A stretch of DNA of 9,336 bases from Candidatus Zixiibacteriota bacterium (GCA_028700875.1 JAQVRW010000098.1:1-9336), one strand, 5' to 3'; numbered from the stretch's first letter, positions 1-6,848 are shown. The notes: a model not told the origin generated them from the sequence alone. Numbers and translations: made by a program.

Positions 1-342
1 ATATCCAACTCGCACCTGTCGTTGGACCAGCCGTTTTCGGTCTCGGAGGATAATTCTCTGATCGATATTCTCGAGGACGAATTCCAACCTGGTCCCGATG
101 AGGCGCTGTTGGACATGTCGCTTCGGGTGGAGATCGAAAAGGCCCTCGATACACTCACGCCGCGCGAGGCTGAGGTGATCAATCTCTATTTCGGCCTGAA
201 CGCCGAAAAGGCGCTGACTCTCGAGGAGATCGGCGCCCGGTTCAATCTGACCCGGGAGCGCGTCCGGCAGATCAAGGAGAAGGCGATTCGCCGCCTGCGG
301 CATGCTTCCCGCAGCCGGTCGCTTCGCGCGTACCTCAGTTAG
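1..342 (+). CDS. rpoD: Primary sigma factor (RpoD/SigA-type), C-terminal part, 5' truncated
   Basis: This is the last 113 codons of a sigma-70 family RNA polymerase subunit, which directs promoter recognition. The reading frame is open from base 1, so the gene starts outside the window. A TTG at base 22 is only an internal Leu codon. Visible are the end of region 3 with the 'LDQPF' and acidic 'DILEDE' stretch typical of primary sigmas, then region 4.1 ('LTPREAEVINLYFGL', about codons 52-66) and the region 4.2 helix-turn-helix ('LTLEEIGARFNLTRERVRQIKEKA', about codons 74-97) that reads the -35 element. The basic end 'RAYLS' is what primary sigmas of the Bacteroidetes/FCB type look like. The near-canonical region 4.2 supports a housekeeping rather than an alternative sigma. 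The gene is followed 22 bases later by a strong terminator, so it is the last gene of its transcript. The family is certain; the symbol is likely but not proven because regions 1-3 are not visible. Confidence 0.93.
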   Translation: MSNSHLSLDQPFSVSEDNSLIDILEDEFQPGPDEALLDMSLRVEIEKALDTLTPREAEVINLYFGLNAEKALTLEEIGARFNLTRERVRQIKEKAIRRLRHASRSRSLRAYLS

Positions 343-364
343 TACAAATTAATCGAATGCCCAT

Positions 365-392
365 AAAACCCCGCCTTCGAGCGGGGTTTTTT
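365..392 (+). terminator. Rho-independent terminator of the sigma factor gene
   Basis: AAAACCCCGC (365-374) pairs perfectly with GCGGGGTTTT (381-390) around a 6-base CTTCGA loop, and the T-run continues to 392. This is a textbook intrinsic terminator placed 22 bases after the sigma stop codon. The A-tract on the 5' side means it could also work in the minus direction, though no minus-strand gene ends here. Confidence 0.93.
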
Positions 393-404
393 ATTGGGCC
401 AATA
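392..404. repeat. 13-bp palindrome TATTGG-G-CCAATA
   Basis: This is a perfect palindrome with one central base, lying immediately after the sigma terminator. It contains the left copy of the GGCCAATAC 9-mer that also occurs just after the helicase-nuclease gene. It could be a protein-binding site or chance; nothing else in the sequence decides. Confidence 0.4.
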
Positions 405-405
405 C
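397..405 (+). repeat. 9-bp direct repeat GGCCAATAC, left copy
   Basis: An identical 9-mer occurs at 3982-3990, so the two copies bracket the lower-GC segment that carries the helicase-nuclease gene. A near copy with one extra C (GGCCCAATAC) is at 466-475. This could be a footprint of insertion or chance; no integrase or transposase is present. Confidence 0.35.
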
Positions 406-448
406 GACCTAACTCTTTGACGGCAATAATATTTAAACGCAACTCCAC

Positions 449-476
449 TTGACGGAAAAGGGCCCGGCCCAATACT
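449..476 (+). promoter_or_regulatory. Possible sigma-70 promoter for a leader or small RNA
   Basis: TTGACG (449-454, 5 of 6 to the -35 consensus) and AATACT (471-476, 4 of 6 to the -10 consensus) are separated by 16 bases. This would start a transcript near 483 that covers the stem-loop cluster at 601-712. The -35 motif is part of a TTGACGG heptamer that also occurs at 417-423, exactly 32 bases earlier. The match is modest and unverified. Confidence 0.3.
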
Positions 477-600
477 CCCACTCCCTATGCCAGATACGGG
501 TTGTGACACAAATCGGAAAAAGGTGCTTGCGATTTTTTTGTTTGCATGTTTCTTACTGCCAAAGCGTCTGTTGAAGGACGTAAAATAAAATGCCCCTTGC

Positions 601-712
601 TTGGGCCATAAGCCCCTCATGGCCCAACAGGCCGGGAACACCTTGAACTAACACCTGGAATCCCGGCTCTTGGCGGTCGCTAGCTCCAACCCCCTGCCTG
701 CGGCCGCCTTTT
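601..712 (+). ncRNA. Candidate structured RNA: three consecutive stem-loops with terminator-like end
   Basis: Three hairpins are packed end to end. The first is TTGGGCCAT (601-609) with ATGGCCCAA (619-627), 9 perfect pairs. The second is GCCGGGA (631-637) with TCCCGGC (661-667), 7 perfect pairs, extendable by one wobble at 630/668. The third is GGCGGTCGC (672-680) with GCGGCCGCC (700-708), 9 pairs including one wobble, followed directly by TTTT (709-712). The last hairpin resembles an intrinsic terminator, although its 19-base loop is large and its T-run short. The segment could be a small RNA, or a transcribed leader/attenuator of the helicase-nuclease gene that starts 122 bases later. No known RNA family was recognised, and the RNA's 5' end is unknown. 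Confidence 0.35.
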
Positions 713-730
713 AATTGGTCTTGACTCCGT

Positions 731-758
731 TTGTGAATCGACTAAATTGCCATAGAAT
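731..758 (+). promoter_or_regulatory. Possible promoter of the helicase-nuclease gene
   Basis: TTGTGA (731-736, 4 of 6) and TAGAAT (753-758, 5 of 6 to TATAAT) are spaced by 16 bases, about 75 bases ahead of the preferred ATG. A better -35 match, TTGACT at 721-726, sits too far (26 bases) from this -10. The site lies after the terminator-like hairpin, so the gene could be transcribed independently of it. Confidence 0.35.
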
Positions 759-834
759 CCGATGATCGCCATGATAAAACAAGCAGTTGAATCATGTATG
801 CCCCGCCTCTGCCGGGTGGAGAAAACAAAAACCG

Positions 835-3800
835 ATGAGCGAAATAGCCCCACCCTCTGAACTCAAGGCACTGGCAACATGGTTTGCTGAAGCCGTCCAG
901 GCTGAGGTCAGCGAACTTGAAAAGAAAGGGCGTGAGCAAAGATACGAGTTGCACAGCGGCCAACGAATTACTCCCGAAAATTCTCCGTTTACGATCTATC
1001 GCTTCTTGCTGGCTGACAATACTCTCGTGCCAGAGGATGCGAGTGCAGTGCTTGATGTTGCAGGGCGACTATATAACGCCACTATAGTCAGTCAATCGTC
1101 TGGTTGGCTTGAAGTCCAAGTCGTGACGGACAGTATGCTTGGCCAATTTGTGCCCCGCGCGCTATTGCGTGTGGACGATTTGGGCCTGCTTCGCAAACTC
1201 ATCGAAACATTGGAATCTCTCGCCTTGGGGGCTGAACCAGTTTCGCCATTAATGATTAGCATGTTCCATCCAAACCCCAATGGTGTATGCAAGTTGCCCT
1301 TGTCTGATATTCCCGCTTTGGATGGGGTCGAAGACGAAAAGAGAGGTGTCCTGGAGCAGGCCTGTGCTTCAGAGATAACATATATCTGGGGTCCACCCGG
1401 TACTGGGAAAACCTTCGTCATTGCCCGGCTGATTGCCATACTTGTCGAGCGTGGCGAACGGGTACTAATGACTAGCCATACTCACGCGGCCGTCGACCAG
1501 GCGATCTATGAAACGGTTAAACGAGGTCAGGCAGACGGGTCGGGCAAGCCGGGGCCGCTTGCGGATACCGATTGGGAACGCCAGGGAGAAATTGTTCGGA
1601 TAGGCGGCCCTATCACAAATTCTAAAGTACCGGATTCAGTTCGGCTCGATAGAATTGTCGAGCGCAAAGCGCAGGCAATTCAGACAGAAATCACCAAGTT
1701 GATGGGCAGAGCCGCGCCTTTTTCGTCCAAACGTACGCAATTGAATTCACAATTGGCCGAATGGGCGCGTCTTAACGAACTAAAGCAACGGCTGGTCGAC
1801 AGGGAACGGCGCATGAATGAATCTGCGTCTCTGGCGGCGCAAGAAATGAAGGATGAGGACAAGGCTCGCACTCGAATTGACCAATGCAAGGAATTGGTTG
1901 TGAAAGCCAACAAGGCTTGGTTTTTTCGAGCATCGAAGGTCCGTCAAGCTGTTAGTTCTGTTGACGCCGCCGAAGCGGCCTTAGAAATTGCCTCCAAGAA
2001 TACAACTGAAGCAGTCGCGTCGGTACGCCAAATCGAACGGACAGTCGAGACGATCCGTGTCGCCATAAACACTCAGGCTGGCAATTGCGCCGGGCTTCTA
2101 CCGGTCGAAACTCTCAATCGGGAATTGGTCCCTATCGAAACGGAATTGGGAATAATCGATCATAGTCTTTCGGAGCTTAAGGCACGTTTGGATAGCCTTG
2201 AGAAGGAAATCATTGGTGAAGCTCGTGTGGTGGCAGCCACGCTCACAAAATGCTATGTCGGGAATCAACTCGATGGAGAAACATTTGATGTTCTCATTGC
2301 CGATGAGGTGTCGATGGCATTGCCGCCACTTCTTTTCGTCGCCGCGCGTCGCGCATTCCGCCGCGTTATCCTTGTTGGGGATTTCAAGCAGCTTCCGCCC
2401 ATCGTTCGGAGTGAGAATGGAATTACGGACGAGCGATTGAGTAAAGATGTATTCCACCTGGCCGGAATTGCCACCGACCAGGAGGAGCCTACAGATCATC
2501 CGGCTCTAACAAGCCTTCGTACGCAACATAGAATGCTTCCCGCAATCGCGGATGCCGCACGATTTATATCTTATAAGAATGGCTTACTAGACCATGAAGA
2601 AGTATTACATAGGAAGCAGCCGGATTGGCTGGGGTTTTTAAGGGATAATGCGTTATTGATCGTCGATACCGCGGACTTGCATTGCTGGTGTGGTCGCCAA
2701 GCCGGGAGTTTGAGTCGATTCAATTTCTATTCGGCGCAAATTGCCATGGAATTAGCCGCAATGGCTGCGGCAGGAATTCCCCAACCAGATGCGGACGTAG
2801 AACCACCGATTGGGATAGTTACCCCTTACGCTGCGCAACGACGGTTATTGTCGCGTCTTGTTAATTCCCTTGAGCTTCGAGCTTGGGTTCAAGTCGGAAC
2901 GGTACATACATTTCAAGGCGGTCAAGCGGAGCTTATAATTTTCGATTGCGTGCTTGATGAACCCTATTGGACAGCCAGGCTGTGTAATCCCAGGCAACGT
3001 AAGGATGTACGGCGCGACTTGAATGTAGCATTAACCCGCGCTCGGTCCAAGTTCATATTCCTCGGTTCATCGGAGTGGCTTAATCGACATGCGCAGGTGT
3101 CAAGCGGCCTAGGAGAATTATGGCATTATATGAAGGATCATGCGGATCTCGAATCGGCTTTAGATATTGTGGAATTAGGTTTTGCCGGCCGAGTAGCCTC
3201 AACTTCGGCGGCCTGCTATATTCCGCAAGGTACTGGAACTCCGAAGCATGAAATCCTTGATGAGACTAAGTTTTATGACATTTTTTCCGCGGATTTGCGC
3301 GAGGCCAAGGAGAGCATTTTTGGGCTTGTCCCCTTTTTTGGGTCATATAGATGGCCAACGATAGAACCATTGATCCGGCAAGCACTTGAGCGCGGAGTTG
3401 AAGTCACTTTTGTTACGCCACTGCCCTCTGAAGCCGAGAATAAAACGTATGTCGAGAGCGTAATTCGAACACTACGACAATTGGGTGCAATTATTGTTGC
3501 CGCGACTGGTTTGCATGGCAAGGATATCATCATTGATTCGCGTATCCATTACACGGGAAGCCTGAATTGGGCGAGCCACCGTGGCCGCGCTGAGATAATG
3601 CACCGTACCGTCGATTCCGATTACGCGCGAACGGTCCTTGATTACCTTCAAGCCAGACACATTCGCGCCGCCGTTGGGCAGGGGGCACAGCCGCGAACCT
3701 GCCCCCAAGGACACCCTATTCATATAGTTAACCAGGCTCAAACAATGCGACCATGGGATAAGCAACCAATAAAGGTTGGGTGTGCTGACTATAAGGACAC

Positions 3801-3978
3801 CGGCTGCAAATACCTTGTTGATATTGATCAGCGCCCCCCATTTATTGAGCCCCCATTGTGCAACGTTGATGGACGCACCAAATACCGCAGGGTCAAACGG
3901 AGGCGTGGTGAAGTGTGGGAATGCCCGAAACACCCCCGAGATTGCGAGCGCTTCAAGGTTGTATTGGGTGATCCTTAA
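835..3978 (+). CDS. Upf1-like SF1 helicase fused to a PLD-family nuclease (Mokosh type II MkoC-like defence protein)
   Basis: The product is 1047 residues from ATG 835, which follows GGAG at 818-821 by 13 bases. An in-frame TTG at 787 would add 16 unconvincing residues. SF1 motifs are complete: Walker A GPPGTGKT (186-193), motif Ia SHTHAAVD (214-221), Walker B 'IADEVS' (D490, E491), motif III GDFKQLPP (515-522), 'RTQHRM' (R566), 'GTVHTFQGGQAE' (688-699) and 'NVALTRAR' (730-737). A charged helical, probably coiled-coil insert fills about 272-462. A PLD nuclease domain follows (about 806-945) with a perfect H-x-K-x4-D-x6-G-S-x-N motif (H894, K896, D901, G908, S909, N911). One HKD motif implies dimerisation. 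The tail has two possible zinc sites. An ATP-driven helicase of the COG1112 group joined to PLD is the described make-up of the Mokosh type II protein MkoC, which defends against phages. The gene stands alone, is lower in GC than its neighbours, and looks acquired. The domain calls are firm; the Mokosh assignment is inferred from architecture. Confidence 0.85.
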   Translation: MSEIAPPSELKALATWFAEAVQAEVSELEKKGREQRYELHSGQRITPENSPFTIYRFLLADNTLVPEDASAVLDVAGRLYNATIVSQSSGWLEVQVVTDSMLGQFVPRALLRVDDLGLLRKLIETLESLALGAEPVSPLMISMFHPNPNGVCKLPLSDIPALDGVEDEKRGVLEQACASEITYIWGPPGTGKTFVIARLIAILVERGERVLMTSHTHAAVDQAIYETVKRGQADGSGKPGPLADTDWERQGEIVRIGGPITNSKVPDSVRLDRIVERKAQAIQTEITKLMGRAAPFSSKRTQLNSQLAEWARLNELKQRLVDRERRMNESASLAAQEMKDEDKARTRIDQCKELVVKANKAWFFRASKVRQAVSSVDAAEAALEIASKNTTEAVASVRQIERTVETIRVAINTQAGNCAGLLPVETLNRELVPIETELGIIDHSLSELKARLDSLEKEIIGEARVVAATLTKCYVGNQLDGETFDVLIADEVSMALPPLLFVAARRAFRRVILVGDFKQLPPIVRSENGITDERLSKDVFHLAGIATDQEEPTDHPALTSLRTQHRMLPAIADAARFISYKNGLLDHEEVLHRKQPDWLGFLRDNALLIVDTADLHCWCGRQAGSLSRFNFYSAQIAMELAAMAAAGIPQPDADVEPPIGIVTPYAAQRRLLSRLVNSLELRAWVQVGTVHTFQGGQAELIIFDCVLDEPYWTARLCNPRQRKDVRRDLNVALTRARSKFIFLGSSEWLNRHAQVSSGLGELWHYMKDHADLESALDIVELGFAGRVASTSAACYIPQGTGTPKHEILDETKFYDIFSADLREAKESIFGLVPFFGSYRWPTIEPLIRQALERGVEVTFVTPLPSEAENKTYVESVIRTLRQLGAIIVAATGLHGKDIIIDSRIHYTGSLNWASHRGRAEIMHRTVDSDYARTVLDYLQARHIRAAVGQGAQPRTCPQGHPIHIVNQAQTMRPWDKQPIKVGCADYKDTGCKYLVDIDQRPPFIEPPLCNVDGRTKYRRVKRRRGEVWECPKHPRDCERFKVVLGDP

Positions 3979-3981
3979 TGT

Positions 3982-3990
3982 GGCCAATAC
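3982..3990 (+). repeat. 9-bp direct repeat GGCCAATAC, right copy
   Basis: This copy lies 4 bases after the helicase-nuclease stop codon, inside the 41-base gap before the convergent transporter gene. It matches 397-405 exactly. No clear terminator is visible in the gap for either gene. Confidence 0.35.
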
Positions 3991-4019
3991 CGGTTCATTT
4001 AGATTATATTTTCAATAGA

Positions 4020-4892
4020 TCACTCTTTTCCCCGGTTCCCATACCTCTCCACCAACCAAACACCCACCACCACCAACGCCCCACCGCCCAGCAATGCCGG
4101 CGTTATCGGCTCGTTCAACAAAAATGGCGCCGCCAACGTGGTCGATACCGGCTCCAGATACAAATAGACACCGACTCCACCAGCCGTCTTGCGTTTCAAC
4201 CCTTCCGCCCAGAACCAATATGCCAGCCCCATGCAGAACACGCCGAGGAATACCAATGCCCCAACCGCCATCCAATCGAGTGATGCATACACCCGCACAC
4301 CCGATGTCATCAACACCGGCGGCACCAAACACACCGCCGCGATCGTCAGCACCGATGTCGTCACCGCCAAGGGATGCGATCCGGCCAGCTTCTTGCCCAA
4401 TATCGTGTACACCGACCAGCTAACCGCCGAAATCAGCACCAGCCAGTCGCCATATGATTGAATGAACGCCAATGATCCCAACCGTCCCCGCGACACCAGC
4501 AAGACTACGCCGAATGCCGCGATCGCCATCCCCAATGCCTGATACCGCGTAATCCTCTCCCGCAGGAAAAAGTATGACAGAATCACGATAAACACCGGGA
4601 TGGTCGTGATCAACCAGGCGGTATTCGTCGCGGTGGTGGTCTTCATCCCTTCGACCTGAATCAAAAGATGAAACACCAGCACCAGCGCGCAGGCAACAGC
4701 CATCATCCATTGACGTCGAATCAGCTCGAATGATAACCGCTTGGCCCGGACGACAATCAACAGCACCGGCACCGCCAGCACGAACCGCGCCGCGATAATC
4801 TCGGCCGGGGAGAGGAACCGCAAACAATACTTGGTGGCGATAAACGACAATCCCCACATTACCACGGCGGCGATGAGCAGAAACGAGGTCAT
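4020..4892 (-). CDS. EamA/DMT-superfamily inner-membrane transporter (paralogue 1)
   Basis: This 290-residue protein has ten hydrophobic segments and the two-fold EamA repeat typical of the drug/metabolite transporter superfamily (usual length about 280-310). The N-terminal 'MWGLSFIATKYCLRFLSPAEI' stretch and the 'TTTATNTAWLITTIPVFIV' stretch ahead of TM4 are characteristic of the first EamA unit. 'SAVSWSVYTILGKKL' and 'GVYLYLEPVSTTLAAPFLLNEP' mark the second. Family members export amino acids, metabolites or drugs; the substrate cannot be read from sequence. The start is set by an ATGA overlap with the upstream transporter gene and a GGAGG ribosome-binding site (complement of 4900-4904, 7 bases away), so the two genes are translationally coupled. 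It is closely similar to that neighbour, which points to tandem duplication. It converges on the helicase-nuclease gene with only a 41-base gap. Confidence 0.92.
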   Translation of the reverse strand: MTSFLLIAAVVMWGLSFIATKYCLRFLSPAEIIAARFVLAVPVLLIVVRAKRLSFELIRRQWMMAVACALVLVFHLLIQVEGMKTTTATNTAWLITTIPVFIVILSYFFLRERITRYQALGMAIAAFGVVLLVSRGRLGSLAFIQSYGDWLVLISAVSWSVYTILGKKLAGSHPLAVTTSVLTIAAVCLVPPVLMTSGVRVYASLDWMAVGALVFLGVFCMGLAYWFWAEGLKRKTAGGVGVYLYLEPVSTTLAAPFLLNEPITPALLGGGALVVVGVWLVERYGNRGKE

Positions 4893-5764
4893 AGCGCCGC
4901 CTCCGGCCGCTTCCTCTCCAGACTCGATAGGTACACTCCGGCGAAAATCGCCGCCGCCCCGATTAGCGTCACGATCGTCAACTTTTCATTCAGCAGTACC
5001 ATCGCCCCCAAGGTCGTGATCAACGGCTCGACATACAAATACACCCCCACCTTGGCCGCCGTATGACGCGACAACCCCTCCGTCCAGAGCCAGAATGCGA
5101 TAGCCAGGCAAAAAATCCCCAGAAACACCACCGCCACCCATCCTTCGAATGGCATCACCGCCAGCCGAGCAAATCCGGACCGCATCATCACCCACGGCGC
5201 GATTAGGATCGTCGGAACCATGACCATGATAAACGTCGTCGCCATCGAATTATGCCGCCGCGTGATAATCCGCGCGAAAATCGTATACACCGCCCAGGTG
5301 ATATTGCTCGAAAACACCAACCAGTCGTTGACCGATTTCAGCCACCCGAATCGATGGAAATCACCGTCGGACATCAAAAGCAGCACGCCGACCATCGCCA
5401 CAATCAACCCGAACGTCGGCATCCACCCGAACGGCTCCTTCAGGAAGAACCACGACAACAAGGCGATAAAAATCGGGGCCGTGGTCAAAATCCAGCTCGT
5501 GTCGGTGGCCGACACCGTCTCCATCCCGGCCGCCATAACATAAAAGTGCAGGAAGATGACCGCCCCCGACAGCAGGTACAAAAGCTTATCCTGCCGCCAG
5601 TCGATTGGGATTTTCTTGATTTTCAGAATGATATACAACGTCGGCGCGGCCAATAGCAGTCGGGCCGAGATCAATTCCATGGGGGTCAGATACCGCAGGC
5701 CCACCTTGATCGCGATATACGACATCCCCCAAAAGAGCACCGGCACGAACAAAAAGAAAATCAT
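4889..5764 (-). CDS. EamA/DMT-superfamily inner-membrane transporter (paralogue 2)
   Basis: The product is 291 residues from ATG at 5764. The open frame continues upstream to 6544, but that extension is antisense to another real transporter gene and has no membrane character, so the ATG directly before 'IFFLFVPVLFWGMSYIAIK' is preferred. No good Shine-Dalgarno sequence precedes it. Ten membrane segments and two EamA repeats are visible. The motifs closely track those of the downstream gene: 'SATDTSWILTTAPIFIALLS' against 'TATNTAWLITTIPVFIVILS', and 'VGVYLYVEPLITTLGAMVLLNE' against 'VGVYLYLEPVSTTLAAPFLLNE'. The stop codon overlaps the start of the next gene (ATGA). It is the first gene of a two-gene operon. 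The two similar proteins may act as paired or heteromeric exporters, or may simply be duplicates; the substrate is unknown. Confidence 0.9.
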   Translation of the reverse strand: MIFFLFVPVLFWGMSYIAIKVGLRYLTPMELISARLLLAAPTLYIILKIKKIPIDWRQDKLLYLLSGAVIFLHFYVMAAGMETVSATDTSWILTTAPIFIALLSWFFLKEPFGWMPTFGLIVAMVGVLLLMSDGDFHRFGWLKSVNDWLVFSSNITWAVYTIFARIITRRHNSMATTFIMVMVPTILIAPWVMMRSGFARLAVMPFEGWVAVVFLGIFCLAIAFWLWTEGLSRHTAAKVGVYLYVEPLITTLGAMVLLNEKLTIVTLIGAAAIFAGVYLSSLERKRPEAAL

Positions 5765-5788
5765 ACGGCTGGTTGCCAAATTAAGCGG

Positions 5789-6718
5789 TTGACCGGCAGC
5801 CGGGCAAGACATATCATTTCTTCCGTGGGCGGATTTTTCCTCTATCTCTCGCTGGCGGTTGCTACCCTCGCGGTCAGCTGGGCGGCCATCATCATCCGGT
5901 TGGCCGATGCCGACCCGATTTCGACTGCCTTCTACCGCATGACCCTGTCGGTTATTATCCTGGCCCCCTTTTCGATCCCCGGCCTGAGGGCCAACCTGCG
6001 CCGCCTGGCCGCCCGTTCCGATTTCAAATGGCTGGTCGCCTCCGGCATCGTCCTGGGCCTGCATTTCGCCGCCTGGATCACCTCGCTGAAATTCACCTCC
6101 ATCTCCAATTCGGTCATCATCGTCGCCACCCAGCCGTTTTTCGTGGCTGCCATGGAGAGGGTCTTCCTGAAAGAAAAAATCTCCCGCCAAGCCGTCATCG
6201 GCATGGCCCTGGCCTTTGTCGGCATGGTCATCATTTCCCGGTCCGACCTCGATCTCGGAAGCGACCACCTTCTGGGGGATTTCCTGGCTTTGGCCGGTGC
6301 CCTTTGCGCGGCGATCTACCTCATGTTCGGCCGCAAAATCCGCCAGACTCTGGACAACCGCCACTATGTCTTCCCGGTCTATCTTATCGCCTCCCTGACC
6401 CTTCTGATTATCGCCCTGCCGTTTCGCTCGCCTCTGACCGGCTTTTCCGGCAACACCTGGTTCTGCTTCTTCCTGCTGGCCCTGATTCCCACCGTCCTCG
6501 GGCACACCCTCTACAACTACCTGTTGAAATTCATCCGCGCCCATTTGGTCGCGATTACTATTCTTGGCGAACCTATCGGAGCGACCATTATCGCGGCCCT
6601 GCTCTTCAAGGAATACCCCTCCACGGGGACCTATATCGGCGGCGGGCTGATTTTGACCGGGATTATCATGGCCCTGGCAAGGGCGAAAAGTGACATTTTG
6701 GCCTCCGAAACTCCTTGA
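5789..6718 (+). CDS. EamA/DMT-superfamily inner-membrane transporter (divergent, third copy)
   Basis: The product is 309 residues from TTG 5789, or 297 from GTG 5825. No ATG is available, and neither start has a strong ribosome-binding site. The first transmembrane segment begins just after the GTG. Ten membrane segments are visible in two EamA units: 'SWAAIIIRLADADPISTAFY', 'SISNSVIIVATQPFFVAAME' and 'FLKEKIS' in the first, 'ALAGALCAAIYLMFGRKI' and 'AITILGEPIGATIIAALLFKE' in the second. The 'RLADADP' and 'LGEPIGA' signatures place it in a different EamA branch from the two minus-strand neighbours. It is therefore probably not a recent duplicate of them. The gene diverges from the transporter pair with only 24 bases between starts, so any promoter must lie within the neighbour's coding sequence. 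The substrate is unknown. Confidence 0.9.
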   Translation: MTGSRARHIISSVGGFFLYLSLAVATLAVSWAAIIIRLADADPISTAFYRMTLSVIILAPFSIPGLRANLRRLAARSDFKWLVASGIVLGLHFAAWITSLKFTSISNSVIIVATQPFFVAAMERVFLKEKISRQAVIGMALAFVGMVIISRSDLDLGSDHLLGDFLALAGALCAAIYLMFGRKIRQTLDNRHYVFPVYLIASLTLLIIALPFRSPLTGFSGNTWFCFFLLALIPTVLGHTLYNYLLKFIRAHLVAITILGEPIGATIIAALLFKEYPSTGTYIGGGLILTGIIMALARAKSDILASETP

Positions 6719-6742
6719 TTTTTGCCGTCCGATCCGTAAATT
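6715..6742 (+). promoter_or_regulatory. Possible promoter of the tRNA-Ala / SRP RNA / dnaX transcript
   Basis: TTGATT (6715-6720) and TAAATT (6737-6742) are spaced by 16 bases and would start transcription around 6749, some 20 bases ahead of the tRNA. The -35 overlaps the stop codon of the preceding transporter gene. Both hexamers match consensus only 4 of 6, so this is a weak call. No better promoter is seen between the tRNA and dnaX. Confidence 0.3.
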
Positions 6743-6768
6743 ATGGAGCTTGAATAGCGGTAGGATAT

Positions 6769-6841
6769 GGGGCAGTAGCTCAGATGGGAGAGCGGTACGT
6801 TCGCAACGTACAGGCCGTCGGTTCGATTCCGATCTGCTCCA
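6769..6841 (+). tRNA. tRNA-Ala (anticodon CGC)
   Basis: This is a complete 73-base cloverleaf. The acceptor stem pairs GGGGCAG (6769-6775) with CTGCTCC (6834-6840). The D-stem pairs GCTC (6778-6781) with GAGC (6790-6793). The anticodon stem pairs GTACG (6795-6799) with CGTAC (6807-6811) around loop TTCGCAA, giving anticodon CGC at 6802-6804, which reads GCG. The T-arm pairs GTCGG (6817-6821) with CCGAT (6829-6833) around TTCGATT. The third acceptor pair is G-U (G6771 with T6838), the alanine identity element, and the discriminator is A6841, which agrees with the anticodon. The 3' CCA is not encoded and must be added by the CCA-adding enzyme. Confidence 0.95.
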
Positions 6842-6848
6842 TTTAAAA

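Larger units (their letters stand above)
393..834. other. Gene-free region upstream of the helicase-nuclease gene
   Basis: These 442 bases contain no convincing coding sequence. The only ORF of note runs antisense through the sigma terminator and has no family resemblance. The stretch is lower in GC and rich in homopolymers in its first half (T-run near 533-540). Its second half holds three closely packed stem-loops, followed by a possible promoter and the ribosome-binding site of the helicase gene. It most likely marks the left edge of an acquired segment. Confidence 0.7.

Noticed and set aside
339..641. Minus-strand 100-codon ORF in the gap after the sigma gene
   Set aside because: It runs antisense through the sigma terminator, has no recognisable family or ribosome-binding site, and its sequence shows no protein-like pattern.
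787..834. Upstream TTG start for the helicase-nuclease gene
   Set aside because: The 16 added residues look non-coding. ATG 835 has a GGAG upstream and gives a natural N-terminus.
3979..4019. Bidirectional terminator between the convergent helicase and transporter genes
   Set aside because: No stem of useful length with a T-run could be found in these 41 bases.
5765..6544. N-terminal extension of the second minus-strand EamA gene (total 551 codons)
   Set aside because: It is hydrophilic, Gly/Asp-rich low-complexity sequence antisense to a real transporter gene, caused by GC-rich codon bias.
6028..6693. Plus-strand 221-codon ORF inside the third EamA gene
   Set aside because: It is a frame-shadow of the transporter, rich in Arg/Pro/His, with no membrane or domain pattern.
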